Source: Candidatus Kryptonium sp. (GTDB lineage Bacteria; Bacteroidota; Ignavibacteria; Kryptoniales; Kryptoniaceae). From it: a stretch of 64,000 nucleotides of DNA. The notes under the pieces were generated by a model, which was not told the origin of the DNA, searched no databases, and saw only the letters and a program-made list of their open reading frames with translations. Below, in pieces: positions 1 to 7,959 of this stretch. Where the stretch lies: contig JANXBN010000001.1 of NCBI GenBank assembly GCA_025060635.1, forward strand, positions 858,007 to 922,006. Direction: 5' to 3'. The stretch's first letter is position 1, and every line of letters begins with the position of its first letter. Made by a program: the position numbers and the translations under genes.

Positions 1-2
1 TT

Positions 3-257
3 TTAACTGCAATGGAGAAAGTTAAAGGAAAAGAAAGAGAAATCATAGAGAGGGTCGTCAGAAAAGATAACATTGATGAATCGGTCGTTTCCGAAGTTAA
101 GGAAATTTACATTCGCTATGGTGTGATTGATGAAACGCAGAAAATGGTAAAATTTTATACGAACCTCGCCCTGAAAGCCCTTGAAGCTCTTCCTGAGACC
201 AACTCACGCTCTATGTTGATTTGGCTTGCAAATAAACTCTGTGAGAGAAAAATTTAA
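3..257 (+). CDS. Polyprenyl synthetase, C-terminal fragment (cut by window edge)
   Basis: The reading frame is open from base 3, so only the last 85 or so codons of a longer gene are present and the ATG at 12 is internal. The visible helices end in ALKALEALPETNSRSMLIW and LANKLCERK, the usual tail of trans-isoprenyl diphosphate synthases (residues near the lp.s..r..L..la..v..R pattern). The catalytic DDxxD motifs would lie to the left of the window and cannot be checked. Such enzymes make the C40-C50 side chain of menaquinone or ubiquinone, or the undecaprenyl carrier. The stop codon is directly followed by the ATG of the HPr gene, so the two are probably co-transcribed. Chain length and gene symbol cannot be decided. 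Confidence 0.7.
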   Translation, partial: LTAMEKVKGKEREIIERVVRKDNIDESVVSEVKEIYIRYGVIDETQKMVKFYTNLALKALEALPETNSRSMLIWLANKLCERKI

Positions 258-569
258 ATGATAATAAAGGAAGTTGAGATAAAAAATAGAACAGGACTTC
301 ACACTCGTCCCGCTGCTATGCTTGTTAAACTTGCCTCAAAATTTAAATCAGATTTTTTCATTGAGAAAAATGGAGTTGAAATAAACGGGAAAAGCATAAT
401 TGGTGTAATGTCTCTTGCTGCTGAACAAGGTTCAAAATTAATTTTGAAATTCATTGGTGAAGACGAAGAAGAAGCTGCGAAAGCAATAATTGAACTTTTT
501 GAAACTGGATTTGGAGAGATTGAAGAATTAAAGAAAGACGAAAACAAAGATGGCAAGCAAAATAATTGA
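258..569 (+). CDS. ptsH: Phosphocarrier protein HPr
   Basis: HPr takes phosphate from enzyme I and passes it on to PTS EIIA proteins in the cytoplasm. The active-site histidine is His15 in GLHTRPA and the regulatory serine is Ser46 in NGKSIIGVM, both at their canonical positions. The protein is 103 residues, about 15 longer than the usual 85-88; the extra is a charged Lys/Asp/Asn tail whose DNA overlaps the start of the enzyme I gene by 20 bases. It starts immediately after the stop of the polyprenyl synthetase gene. A conserved Ser46 suggests control by an HPr kinase, but none is visible here. No sugar-specific EII gene is in the window, so transport and purely regulatory roles are both possible. 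Confidence 0.95.
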   Translation: MIIKEVEIKNRTGLHTRPAAMLVKLASKFKSDFFIEKNGVEINGKSIIGVMSLAAEQGSKLILKFIGEDEEEAAKAIIELFETGFGEIEELKKDENKDGKQNN

Positions 570-2283
570 AGGCATACCTGCATCCCCTGGTATAGCAATC
601 GGGATAGCGCTTAAATACGAAAAACTTAAACCAAAAGTTGTGAAAAGAGACATAAAAGAAAATGAAGTTGATGTAGAAATTGAGCGTTTTTTGAAGGCAA
701 TTGAAAAATCTAAAAGTGAACTACATAAAATTCTAACGTTAGCACTTGAAAAAATCGGTTCCGAAGGAGCTGATATTTTTGAAGCACAACTTCTAATGCT
801 TGATGACAAGATGATAATTGACAAGATAATTGAGAGAATTCGCGCGGAGAAATTCAATGCTGAATTTATAGTAAATGACGAGGTTGAAAAATATATCAAG
901 TTTATGCAGGAGTCCGGCGATGAATACTTAAAAGAAAGGGCAAACGACCTTGAGGATTTGAAAAATAGAGTTATAAGAAATATCCAACAGGAGAAATGGT
1001 TATCAAGATTTGATACTTCAAGAATAGTTGTCGCTGAAAACTTAACTCCAGCTGATACTTTGCTTTTTAGTCGGAATCAAGTCCTTGGATATGCAACTGA
1101 TTTAGGAGGCACAACTTCGCACACCGCAATACTTGCTCGTGCGCTTAGAATTCCAGCCGTTGTAGGATTGAAGGAAGCGACAAAGTTTATTAAAACAGGC
1201 GACACTGTAATCTTGGATGGATACAAAGGGGTTTTGATAATAAATCCAGAACAACATTTAATTGACGAATACCGAGAGAAAATGAAACGCATAAGCGAAT
1301 TAGAAAAGCAGCTTGAGCATTTTAAATCATTGCCAGCTGAAACGATTGATGGCAAGAGGTTTACGATGCTTGCAAATATAGAATTTCCTGACGAGGTTGA
1401 GGAAGCAATTGAAAGGGGAGCTGAAGGTATAGGATTGTTCAGGACAGAATATATCATAAGCAACGGGGCTATACCTGATGAAGATGAGCAGTTTGAGGAA
1501 TATATGAAGATAGCTGAAAAAATTTATCCGCATAAAGTTGTGATTAGAACATTTGATATCGGCGGAGACAAAATTTTCAGGGATTATCATAAAGAAGATA
1601 ATCCATTTCTTGGGTGGCGTGGGATAAGAGTTGGGCTTGATAAGCCAGATATTTTGCTTCCGCAATTAAGGGCAATTCTTAGGGCAAGTGTTAAAGGCAA
1701 TGTTATGATAATGTTTCCAATGGTCGCAAGCGTTGAGGAAGTTAGACAGATCAAAAAGATGGTTGAGATTGCAAAATCACAACTTCGTGAAAAAAATATA
1801 AAATTTGACGAGCACATAAAACTTGGGGTGATGATTGAAATCCCATCCGCTGCTTTGATGGCGAAAGAACTTGCTAAAGAAGTTGATTTCTTCAGCATTG
1901 GGACAAACGATTTGATCCAGTATACTCTTGCTGTTGATCGTGGAAATGAGACGGTTGCAAAAATCTACCAAGAATTTCATCCTGCTGTTTTAAGATTAAT
2001 TCAATTTGTAATTGAATCAGCTCACAGAGCAAAGATACCAGTTGCGATGTGTGGGGAAATGGCGGGGGATCCGCATGCAACGATCTTGCTCGTTGGATTT
2101 GGACTTGATGAATTAAGCGTCGTCCCGGATTCAATCCCAAGGATAAAGCAAGTTATAAGAGCGATCAAGTATAAGGACGCAAGGCGAATAAGTAAGCGAG
2201 CTCTGATCTTCAAGACGCAAGAAGAGGTTAAAAACTATCTTGCGAAAGAGTTAAAGGGAATAATTCCAGAATTTGAATTTTAA
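550..2283 (+). CDS. ptsI: PTS enzyme I (phosphoenolpyruvate-protein phosphotransferase)
   Basis: Enzyme I uses phosphoenolpyruvate to phosphorylate itself and then HPr. At 577 residues it has the full standard length. The N-terminal half carries the HPr-binding helical domain and the phosphohistidine domain with His191 in GGTTSHTAILARALRIP. The C-terminal TIM-barrel half shows the PEP-site motifs GLFRTEYI, MIEIPSAAL, SIGTNDLIQYTLAVDR and the catalytic cysteine in VAMCGEMAGDP. The gene starts inside the end of ptsH (20-base overlap), indicating translational coupling. It is followed 17 bases later by the PGI/PMI gene, which suggests a link to hexose phosphate metabolism. Nothing looks truncated. 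Confidence 0.96.
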   Translation: MASKIIEGIPASPGIAIGIALKYEKLKPKVVKRDIKENEVDVEIERFLKAIEKSKSELHKILTLALEKIGSEGADIFEAQLLMLDDKMIIDKIIERIRAEKFNAEFIVNDEVEKYIKFMQESGDEYLKERANDLEDLKNRVIRNIQQEKWLSRFDTSRIVVAENLTPADTLLFSRNQVLGYATDLGGTTSHTAILARALRIPAVVGLKEATKFIKTGDTVILDGYKGVLIINPEQHLIDEYREKMKRISELEKQLEHFKSLPAETIDGKRFTMLANIEFPDEVEEAIERGAEGIGLFRTEYIISNGAIPDEDEQFEEYMKIAEKIYPHKVVIRTFDIGGDKIFRDYHKEDNPFLGWRGIRVGLDKPDILLPQLRAILRASVKGNVMIMFPMVASVEEVRQIKKMVEIAKSQLREKNIKFDEHIKLGVMIEIPSAALMAKELAKEVDFFSIGTNDLIQYTLAVDRGNETVAKIYQEFHPAVLRLIQFVIESAHRAKIPVAMCGEMAGDPHATILLVGFGLDELSVVPDSIPRIKQVIRAIKYKDARRISKRALIFKTQEEVKNYLAKELKGIIPEFEF

Positions 2284-2300
2284 AAATAAACGGAGGTTCT

Positions 2301-3365
2301 ATGTTAACTTTAAACGACATAAGGAATTATGATAAATCCGATATGTTTTCAAAAATTCTCAATTTTGCCCAGCAGATCAAAGAAGCGGTTAAGATAGGCG
2401 AAAGTGCAAAGATCAAATTTCCAGTTAAAAAAATAAACAAAATACTTCTCACAGGGCTTGGTGGTTCTGCAATCGCTGGCGATTTGCTTCGTTCTTATCT
2501 TTCTGATGAAATCAAAGTCCCGATAATTGTCAACCGTGATTATTTCCTTCCAAAATTTGTTGATGAAAATACTCTGCTTATTGTTTCAAGTTATTCTGGA
2601 AACACTGAGGAAACTATCTCGGCATATAACGACGGAATAAAGAAAAAAGCGAAAATAATTTGTATCACATCAAACGGAGAGATAGAAAAAATCGCTTTGA
2701 AGAAAAAACATCCTATCGTAAAAATTCCATCTGGCTATCCACCAAGAACAGCGCTTGGTTATTCGTTCTTTCCTATTCTTGTTATCCTTTCAAATCTCGG
2801 CTTTGTCAAAAACAAGAAAAGAGAAATCAAAGAGACGATAGAACTGATTGAGGAGAAATCAAAAGTTTATTCAAATCCCGAACACGAGGAAAATCTCGCA
2901 TATAAAATAGCAATTCGCTTAACTGGTTCAATTCCATTTATTTACTCATCTGGAAAGTTTGATGCTGTCGCAATGAGATGGGTTTGTCAGATTGAAGAAA
3001 ATTCAAAAATGTTAGCTCATTTTAATGTCTTTCCTGAATTAAATCACAATGAAATTGTCGGATGGTCTGGAGAAATTGAAGGGAGTGTAAGGGAATTGAG
3101 AAATAAAATCAGCATAGTGATTTTGAGGGATGATAACGAATATGAGAGGATAAAATACAGAATTGAGATAACAGATGATTTGATAAGACCTTATGCCGGT
3201 GAGGTTTTGAATATCTATTCCGAAGGTAAATCGCTACTTGCGAGATTGTTTTCACAAATCTATCTCGGTGATTGGGTTAGTTTCTATCTTGCTATTTTGA
3301 ACAAAGTTGATCCGACTCCTGTAAAACCGATTGAATATCTGAAATCAGAGCTTGCGAAGATTTGA
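2301..3365 (+). CDS. Bifunctional phosphoglucose/phosphomannose isomerase
   Basis: This family interconverts glucose-6-P, fructose-6-P and mannose-6-P and replaces classical Pgi in many thermophiles. The 354-residue protein has two SIS sugar-isomerase domains: the first with LTGLGGSAIAGDL and VSSYSGNTEET (substrate phosphate binding), the second ending in EPxK-like VKPIEYLKSELAKI. The stretch KIPSGYPPRTALGYSFFPI is characteristic of the bifunctional family rather than of ordinary Pgi. The hinge region NVFPELNHNEIVGW contains the Glu/His pair typical of the active site. A good ribosome-binding site (GGAGG at about 2291) precedes the ATG. It follows ptsI closely and together with pfkA at 61920 suggests a working upper glycolysis. 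Confidence 0.92.
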   Translation: MLTLNDIRNYDKSDMFSKILNFAQQIKEAVKIGESAKIKFPVKKINKILLTGLGGSAIAGDLLRSYLSDEIKVPIIVNRDYFLPKFVDENTLLIVSSYSGNTEETISAYNDGIKKKAKIICITSNGEIEKIALKKKHPIVKIPSGYPPRTALGYSFFPILVILSNLGFVKNKKREIKETIELIEEKSKVYSNPEHEENLAYKIAIRLTGSIPFIYSSGKFDAVAMRWVCQIEENSKMLAHFNVFPELNHNEIVGWSGEIEGSVRELRNKISIVILRDDNEYERIKYRIEITDDLIRPYAGEVLNIYSEGKSLLARLFSQIYLGDWVSFYLAILNKVDPTPVKPIEYLKSELAKI

Positions 3366-3385
3366 TTAAACTTTGACTTTGATAA

Positions 3386-3600
3386 TTAAGTTTTCTGTAG
3401 CAAATCTGTTTTTTCAAGTAGTGGAAAATTTTCATCAAATACTTCAAGAACACAAGAGAGATAAACGCTTGCTTCGCTTTTGGTGAATTTATTTTTCTTA
3501 ACATGCTTTATTCGGTGGTAGTTCTTCTTTCATAGAGATTGCCTATTCCTGGTGTCTTAACTTTTTAAACATTCAAGACGATAGCCTTGTCAAGGTCGTT
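3386..3600 (-). pseudogene. Possible decayed gene remnant of unknown family
   Basis: The 266 bases between two genes have no intact frame, but the minus strand reads like protein in two different frames broken by stops and shifts. One piece gives KTPGIGNLYERRTTTE then stop; the next, in another frame, gives SEASVYLSCVLEVFDENF and ends LLEKTDLLQKT then stop at 3386. The phrase-like composition and absence of low-complexity A/T runs suggest a gene that has lost its frame. I do not recognise the parent family (a HEPN-like helical protein or a transposase tail are guesses). It may also be chance. Confidence 0.3.
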
Positions 3601-3631
3601 GTCTTCTTTAAATCTTTAACCTATGTTCATA

Positions 3632-4465
3632 TCATTTTGCTATTTGAGTGCTTTGGAGTTTCAAAACTTCGTTCATACTGCCAGTTCTATATCCCTCAAG
3701 GTCAAGCGTGATGTAAATAAATCCAAGATTTTTCAATTCATATACAACTTTTTGTCTAAATTCGTCTTCAAGAAGTTTTTTAAATCCAGCGTTATCAGTT
3801 TCAATTCTAACGGTGTTTTCGTCAACATATCTTACGCGGACAATTTTCAAACCATTTGTGCGAAGAAAAGATTCGGCTTTATCAATTTTTTTCAGCTTTT
3901 CTCTATCAATTGGCAATCCATATGGAAATCTAGAAGAAAGACAAGCAAATGAAGGTTTATCCCAGGTCGGAAGCCCAAGAATTTTTGACAGCTCTCGTAT
4001 TTCTTTCTTTGTTAATCCGGCTTCAAGAAGTGGTGACCGGACATTATTTTCTTTCACTGCTTTAAGCCCTGGTCTAAAATCGCCGAGATCATCAACATTT
4101 GTTCCATCGGCAAGCCATTCAATTCCCTCTTCAATTGCTATTTGTTTTAGCTTTGAGAAAAGTTCGGTTTTACAATAATAGCATCTATCTGGTGGATTTT
4201 CTCTGAACTTTAAGTTGTCTGTTTCCTCTGTGTTTATAACTTTGTATCTTATTCCGATCATTTCTGCAAGTTTTATTGCCTCTGCTAATTCGTCTTCTGG
4301 ATATGTGTCTGATTTCCCGATGACAGCAATTGCTTTATCTTTTAAGACATCATAAGCAACTTTCGCAAGCAGTGTGCTATCAACTCCGCCGGAAAAACCT
4401 ATGACGACGGAGCCCATATCTTTCAAGATTGTGCGGAGTTTTTGGTATTTATTTTCAAGAGTCAT
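3632..4465 (-). CDS. larE: LarE-type ATP-dependent sulfur transferase
   Basis: LarE adenylates and thiolates the pyridinium carboxylates of the nickel-pincer nucleotide cofactor used by lactate racemase and relatives. The PP-loop SGGVDSTLLAK (residues 25-35) binds ATP. Three cysteines are visible: Cys95 and Cys98 in DRCYYCKTE and Cys175 in FACLSSRFPYG. Cys175 matches the sacrificial cysteine of the single-cysteine enzymes, while the added CxxC pair marks the class proposed to hold a [4Fe-4S] cluster and act catalytically. The 277-residue length is normal. It overlaps the end of aroE by 11 bases, so the two are co-translated. No larB, larC or lactate racemase gene is in the window, so the target enzyme is unknown. 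Confidence 0.85.
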   Translation of the reverse strand: MTLENKYQKLRTILKDMGSVVIGFSGGVDSTLLAKVAYDVLKDKAIAVIGKSDTYPEDELAEAIKLAEMIGIRYKVINTEETDNLKFRENPPDRCYYCKTELFSKLKQIAIEEGIEWLADGTNVDDLGDFRPGLKAVKENNVRSPLLEAGLTKKEIRELSKILGLPTWDKPSFACLSSRFPYGLPIDREKLKKIDKAESFLRTNGLKIVRVRYVDENTVRIETDNAGFKKLLEDEFRQKVVYELKNLGFIYITLDLEGYRTGSMNEVLKLQSTQIAK

Positions 4466-5342
4466 TTTTTCTTTTTCTTGATTTTAATTTTGGAAGCAAA
4501 AATTTTTTAATTTCTGAAATTGGCATTTCTTTGCCAGTCCACAGTTCAAATGATTTGCTCGCTTGTAAAATCAACATTTCAACTCCACTTATGACTTTCG
4601 CACCTTTATTTTGAGCGATCTTTAAAAATTTTGTGATTGATGGGTTATAGACCAAATCATAAACTATTTGTCCTTCGTGAAAAATCTCATCGCTTTGGAC
4701 TGGTAGATCGTCAATATTCGGGTGCATTCCAATTGGTGTTGTATTTACCACAAGTCGCGCAGATTTTATATCACCTGCGATTTCCGGAAAGAAAAATTCT
4801 TTTACTTCAAAATTTTTATATCCAAGAACTTGCGAAAAATATCGCGCAACTCTTTCGGCTCTTGAAATATCCCTATTTGCTATGACAATTCTTTCAGGTT
4901 GAAAATTGGTTATAAGCGAGTAAATCACAGCCCTTGCAGAACCTCCAGCACCAAATATGAAAGCAGGGGTATTTGTAATCATATCTTTGTATTTTTTCAA
5001 CGATTCAGTGAAGCCGTAAACATCTGTGTTATAACCACTAAGGACACCGTTTTCATTTACTATTGTGTTCACAGCTCCAACGATTCTTGCTTCCGGCGAT
5101 ACATTGTCAAGATTTTCAATTACTGTCTCCTTGTGCGGTATCGTGACATTGACACCTTTTATTCCAAGCGCAACTATTCCTCTTAAGGCATCATTTAGAT
5201 TTTCAGGTAAAACATCAAAAGTCACATATTTGTAGTTCAATTCAAGTATTTCAAAAGCAGTATTGTGAATTAGTGGAGAAAATGAATGAGAAACAGGATG
5301 TCCTATTAGCCCGACAAGCTTTGTATCTGAATCTATTTTCAT
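4455..5342 (-). CDS. aroE: Shikimate dehydrogenase
   Basis: AroE reduces 3-dehydroshikimate to shikimate with NADPH in aromatic amino acid synthesis. The N-terminal substrate domain has GHPVSHSFSPLIHN (residues 14-27), the catalytic lysine Lys71 in NVTIPHKE and the paired aspartate Asp107 in GYNTDVYGF. The NADP-binding Rossmann domain follows with GAGGSARAV and IANRDISRA, where the Arg favours NADP. The length of 295 residues is slightly above the usual 270-285 because of a basic C-terminal tail (KLKSRKRKNDS). The tail overlaps the start of larE. No other shikimate-pathway gene is nearby. Confidence 0.93.
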   Translation of the reverse strand: MKIDSDTKLVGLIGHPVSHSFSPLIHNTAFEILELNYKYVTFDVLPENLNDALRGIVALGIKGVNVTIPHKETVIENLDNVSPEARIVGAVNTIVNENGVLSGYNTDVYGFTESLKKYKDMITNTPAFIFGAGGSARAVIYSLITNFQPERIVIANRDISRAERVARYFSQVLGYKNFEVKEFFFPEIAGDIKSARLVVNTTPIGMHPNIDDLPVQSDEIFHEGQIVYDLVYNPSITKFLKIAQNKGAKVISGVEMLILQASKSFELWTGKEMPISEIKKFLLPKLKSRKRKNDS

Positions 5343-5484
5343 AACCCCGTAGTATTTTGGTTGAAATCAATCAGAATGGAAAATAAACCTTAATGTTGTT
5401 TGATCGTGTATGTTCTTCAATATCAACGCTTTACTTGGTTTTTATCCGGATCTCAGCTAAGTCTTTCGCTGTTATTGCCATCGT

Positions 5485-6897
5485 TTATTTTTTGAGCCAC
5501 TTTTTTAAATATCTTTTATATCTTGGAAATTCGTCTTCAAACTCTTCAATTTTTGAACTATCAAGTTCAAAAGCTTTTGAAAAATATTGCCCTGCTTCAT
5601 CAATCATATTTGCTAAAAGAAACAATCTTCCGATCTGATAATAAGGATCAGCGTATTCAGGATTAATTTTTATTGCGTTGTAATATGCTTGTGCTGCTTC
5701 TTGATATCTGCCGAGCTGTTCATAAGCCATCCCAGCTCCGACCCACAGCTCAGGTTTTTTCTGATCAAGTTTTATCGCCATCATATAACTTGATAGAGCT
5801 TCACTGAATTTCCCTGTTTCATATTCTAATTCTGCCTTTGCTTCCCAAAGTTCAGGTATCTTTGGGTTATGATTTGCTGCGGTGGTGTAATCAGCAAGTG
5901 CTTTTTTATAACTGCCAAGTGCTTCATAACAATTTCCACGAATGTAGTAAGCGACATAATTGCGAGGATTCAACTTTATAACCTGATTGAAGTATTTTAT
6001 CGCTTCTTTGTATTGCCCAAGTTTTATGTTTATATTGCCGATATAAAATAGAGCTACTTCGGAGTTTGGCTTATATTTTAAAAGTTGTTTAAATGCCTCC
6101 ATTGAATCAAGGTATCTACCGATTTTGAAAAGAAGTTCAGCTTTTAATTCAAGTGCTGGTGTGAAATCTTCTTTTATGACAAGCGCCATATCAAAGCTTT
6201 CAATTGCTTTTATAAGTTGGTTCGCTTTCGCAAGAGCGATCCCCTTTTTATACCAAAGGTCGTAATCATATGGATCTATCTCAAGACATTTATCAACTGC
6301 ATTACTTAAGTTTTCAAAATCGCCGATTTTTTCATAGCAGTTTGCCAATTTCAGTAAAATATCTTTATCGTTCGGCTTTTGATCTGCTAACTGTTTTAAA
6401 ACATCAATTGCTTGGGAATATCTTTCGCTTTTTTCAAGTAGGTCGGCTTTGATACGCAAAAAATCGGGATTTGAAGGTTGAATTTCAATTGCCCTTTCAA
6501 TACATTCAAGCGCTTCCTCAGATTTATCCATATTTTCAAATGTTATAGCCATATTTGCCCATGCATCTGCTTCGTTGGGATTAAGCATCAATGCTTTGTG
6601 AAATGATAGGAGGGCTTTTTCAAATTCGGACATGTTGTTTAATATGATTCCTCTCCTCACCCAGTGATCTGACGAGTAGGGGAAAAGTTCTATAAGTTTT
6701 TGCACATGTGGGAGCGCTTTTTCATACTGCCCAGAGAGCAGATAAAGGTCTATCAATTCTTCCACGATTTCAGTATTTATATAAGCACCTTCGTGGTTTT
6801 TCAATATCTCCTCATATTGTTTTATCTTGTCCTGGATTTTTTCTTTTTCCGGGAATTCCTCAAAATTTTCACGATCTTCAAAATCGTGATAATCCAT
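5485..6897 (-). CDS. Tetratricopeptide (TPR) repeat protein
   Basis: A 470-residue protein made almost entirely of TPR units of about 34 residues, roughly eleven to twelve in tandem from residue 50 to the end. Each shows the W/L-G-Y-A-F-A-P signature, for example YQEAAQAYYNAIKINPEYA and YKEAIKYFNQVIKLNPRNY. The first 45 residues are acidic and charged, with no signal peptide, so it is probably cytoplasmic or peripherally attached. TPR solenoids are protein-binding scaffolds and the sequence gives no hint of the partner. It lies 142 bases upstream of aroE on the same strand with no obvious terminator between, but a functional link is not evident. Confidence 0.88.
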   Translation of the reverse strand: MDYHDFEDRENFEEFPEKEKIQDKIKQYEEILKNHEGAYINTEIVEELIDLYLLSGQYEKALPHVQKLIELFPYSSDHWVRRGIILNNMSEFEKALLSFHKALMLNPNEADAWANMAITFENMDKSEEALECIERAIEIQPSNPDFLRIKADLLEKSERYSQAIDVLKQLADQKPNDKDILLKLANCYEKIGDFENLSNAVDKCLEIDPYDYDLWYKKGIALAKANQLIKAIESFDMALVIKEDFTPALELKAELLFKIGRYLDSMEAFKQLLKYKPNSEVALFYIGNINIKLGQYKEAIKYFNQVIKLNPRNYVAYYIRGNCYEALGSYKKALADYTTAANHNPKIPELWEAKAELEYETGKFSEALSSYMMAIKLDQKKPELWVGAGMAYEQLGRYQEAAQAYYNAIKINPEYADPYYQIGRLFLLANMIDEAGQYFSKAFELDSSKIEEFEDEFPRYKRYLKKWLKK

Positions 6898-6966
6898 ATC
6901 TTTTGTTGGGTTTTGTTTGACTTTTCAAAGTCAAAATAAATAAAAATTTTAAATCAAGCAAGAAAC

Positions 6967-6993
6967 AAAAAAGCGGGCTTAAAAGCCCGCTTT
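6967..6993 (-). terminator. Rho-independent terminator after trxB
   Basis: Read on the minus strand, just past the trxB stop, is a perfect 10-bp inverted repeat (AAGCGGGCTT / AAGCCCGCTT at 6971-6980 and 6983-6992) followed by a run of six T. This closes the Rieske/QueG-HAD/trxB cluster. Confidence 0.9.
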
Positions 6994-7017
6994 CCGAGGG
7001 TTAAAGGTTAAGAAAGG

Positions 7018-7959
7018 TTAATCATGTAGGGATTCAAGATATCTTGCCGCATCAAGTGCAGCCATACATCCAGTTCCTGCAGCTGTTATCGCCTGTCGGT
7101 ATACCTTGTCCGCAACATCTCCAGCTGCAAATACGCCTGGAACGCTTGTAGCAGTTGAACCTGGCTTTGTAATTATGTATCCAACCTCATCCATTTCAAG
7201 CTGACCTTTGAAAATTTCGGTATTTGGTTGATGTCCAATTGCTACAAACAACCCATCGCATTTGTAATCCATCGTCTCACCAGTCAAGACATTTCTTAAT
7301 CTTACTCCTGTTACTTTTCTTTGACTTACATCATATACTTCCTCAACGACGGAGTTCCAAATAAAGGTTATTTTAGGATTTTTTAAGGCTCTATCTTGCA
7401 TTATTTTGGATGCTCTTAGCTTATCTCTTCGGTGGACCACTGTTACTTTGCTTGCATATCTTGTTAAAAACAGGGCTTCTTCCATTGCGGTATCTCCGCC
7501 TCCGACCACAACAACTTCTTTATCTTTGAAAAAGAAACCGTCGCAAGTTGCACATGCCGAAACGCCGTATCCACGAAGTTTCTGTTCTGATTCCAATCCC
7601 AACCATTTCGCCGAAGCCCCAGTTGCAATTATAACTGCATCGGCTGTGTATAGATCTTCATCCGCCCAGATCTTGAAAGGTCTTGTTGAGAAATCAACCT
7701 TTGTAACATCAAGCATTTCAAGCTTTGCACCGAATCTTTCCGCTTGCTCTCTCATAAGTTGCATTAGCTCTGGTCCCTGTATCCCTTTGGGAAAGCCTGG
7801 AAAGTTTTCTACTTCGGTTGTTAACATCAACTGTCCTCCAGGTTGAGAACCTTCAAAAACGAGCGGTTGTAAATCAGCACGCGCAGCATATATCGCTGCT
7901 GTTAAGCCAGCAGGTCCTGAGCCTATGATTATAAGTTTTCTGTGTTCAATCGGTTGCAT
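7018..7959 (-). CDS. trxB: Thioredoxin reductase
   Basis: A flavoprotein that uses NADPH to reduce thioredoxin. The 313-residue protein has the FAD-binding motif [16 protein letters not shown] (13-28), the redox-active pair Cys136/Cys139 in [10 protein letters not shown], the NAD(P) motif [19 protein letters not shown] followed by [10 protein letters not shown] (the HRR pair that selects NADPH), and the C-terminal FAD motif [11 protein letters not shown]. The ATG lies inside the 3' end of the QueG-HAD gene (14-base overlap), so it is the last gene of a three-gene redox cluster that stops at the terminator near 6980. In an organism that also seems to make bacillithiol, it could serve either thioredoxin or a bacilliredoxin-type partner; ordinary TrxB is the default reading. 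Confidence 0.95.
   Translation of the reverse strand: MQPIEHRKLIIIGSGPAGLTAAIYAARADLQPLVFEGSQPGGQLMLTTEVENFPGFPKGIQGPELMQLMREQAERFGAKLEMLDVTKVDFSTRPFKIWADEDLYTADAVIIATGASAKWLGLESEQKLRGYGVSACATCDGFFFKDKEVVVVGGGDTAMEEALFLTRYASKVTVVHRRDKLRASKIMQDRALKNPKITFIWNSVVEEVYDVSQRKVTGVRLRNVLTGETMDYKCDGLFVAIGHQPNTEIFKGQLEMDEVGYIITKPGSTATSVPGVFAAGDVADKVYRQAITAAGTGCMAALDAARYLESLHD

Noticed and set aside
5434..5481. A 16-codon minus-strand frame beginning MAITAKDLAEIRIK, reminiscent of the start of elongation factor Ts
   Set aside because: It stops after 16 codons and no continuation in the other frames resembles EF-Ts; most likely chance.
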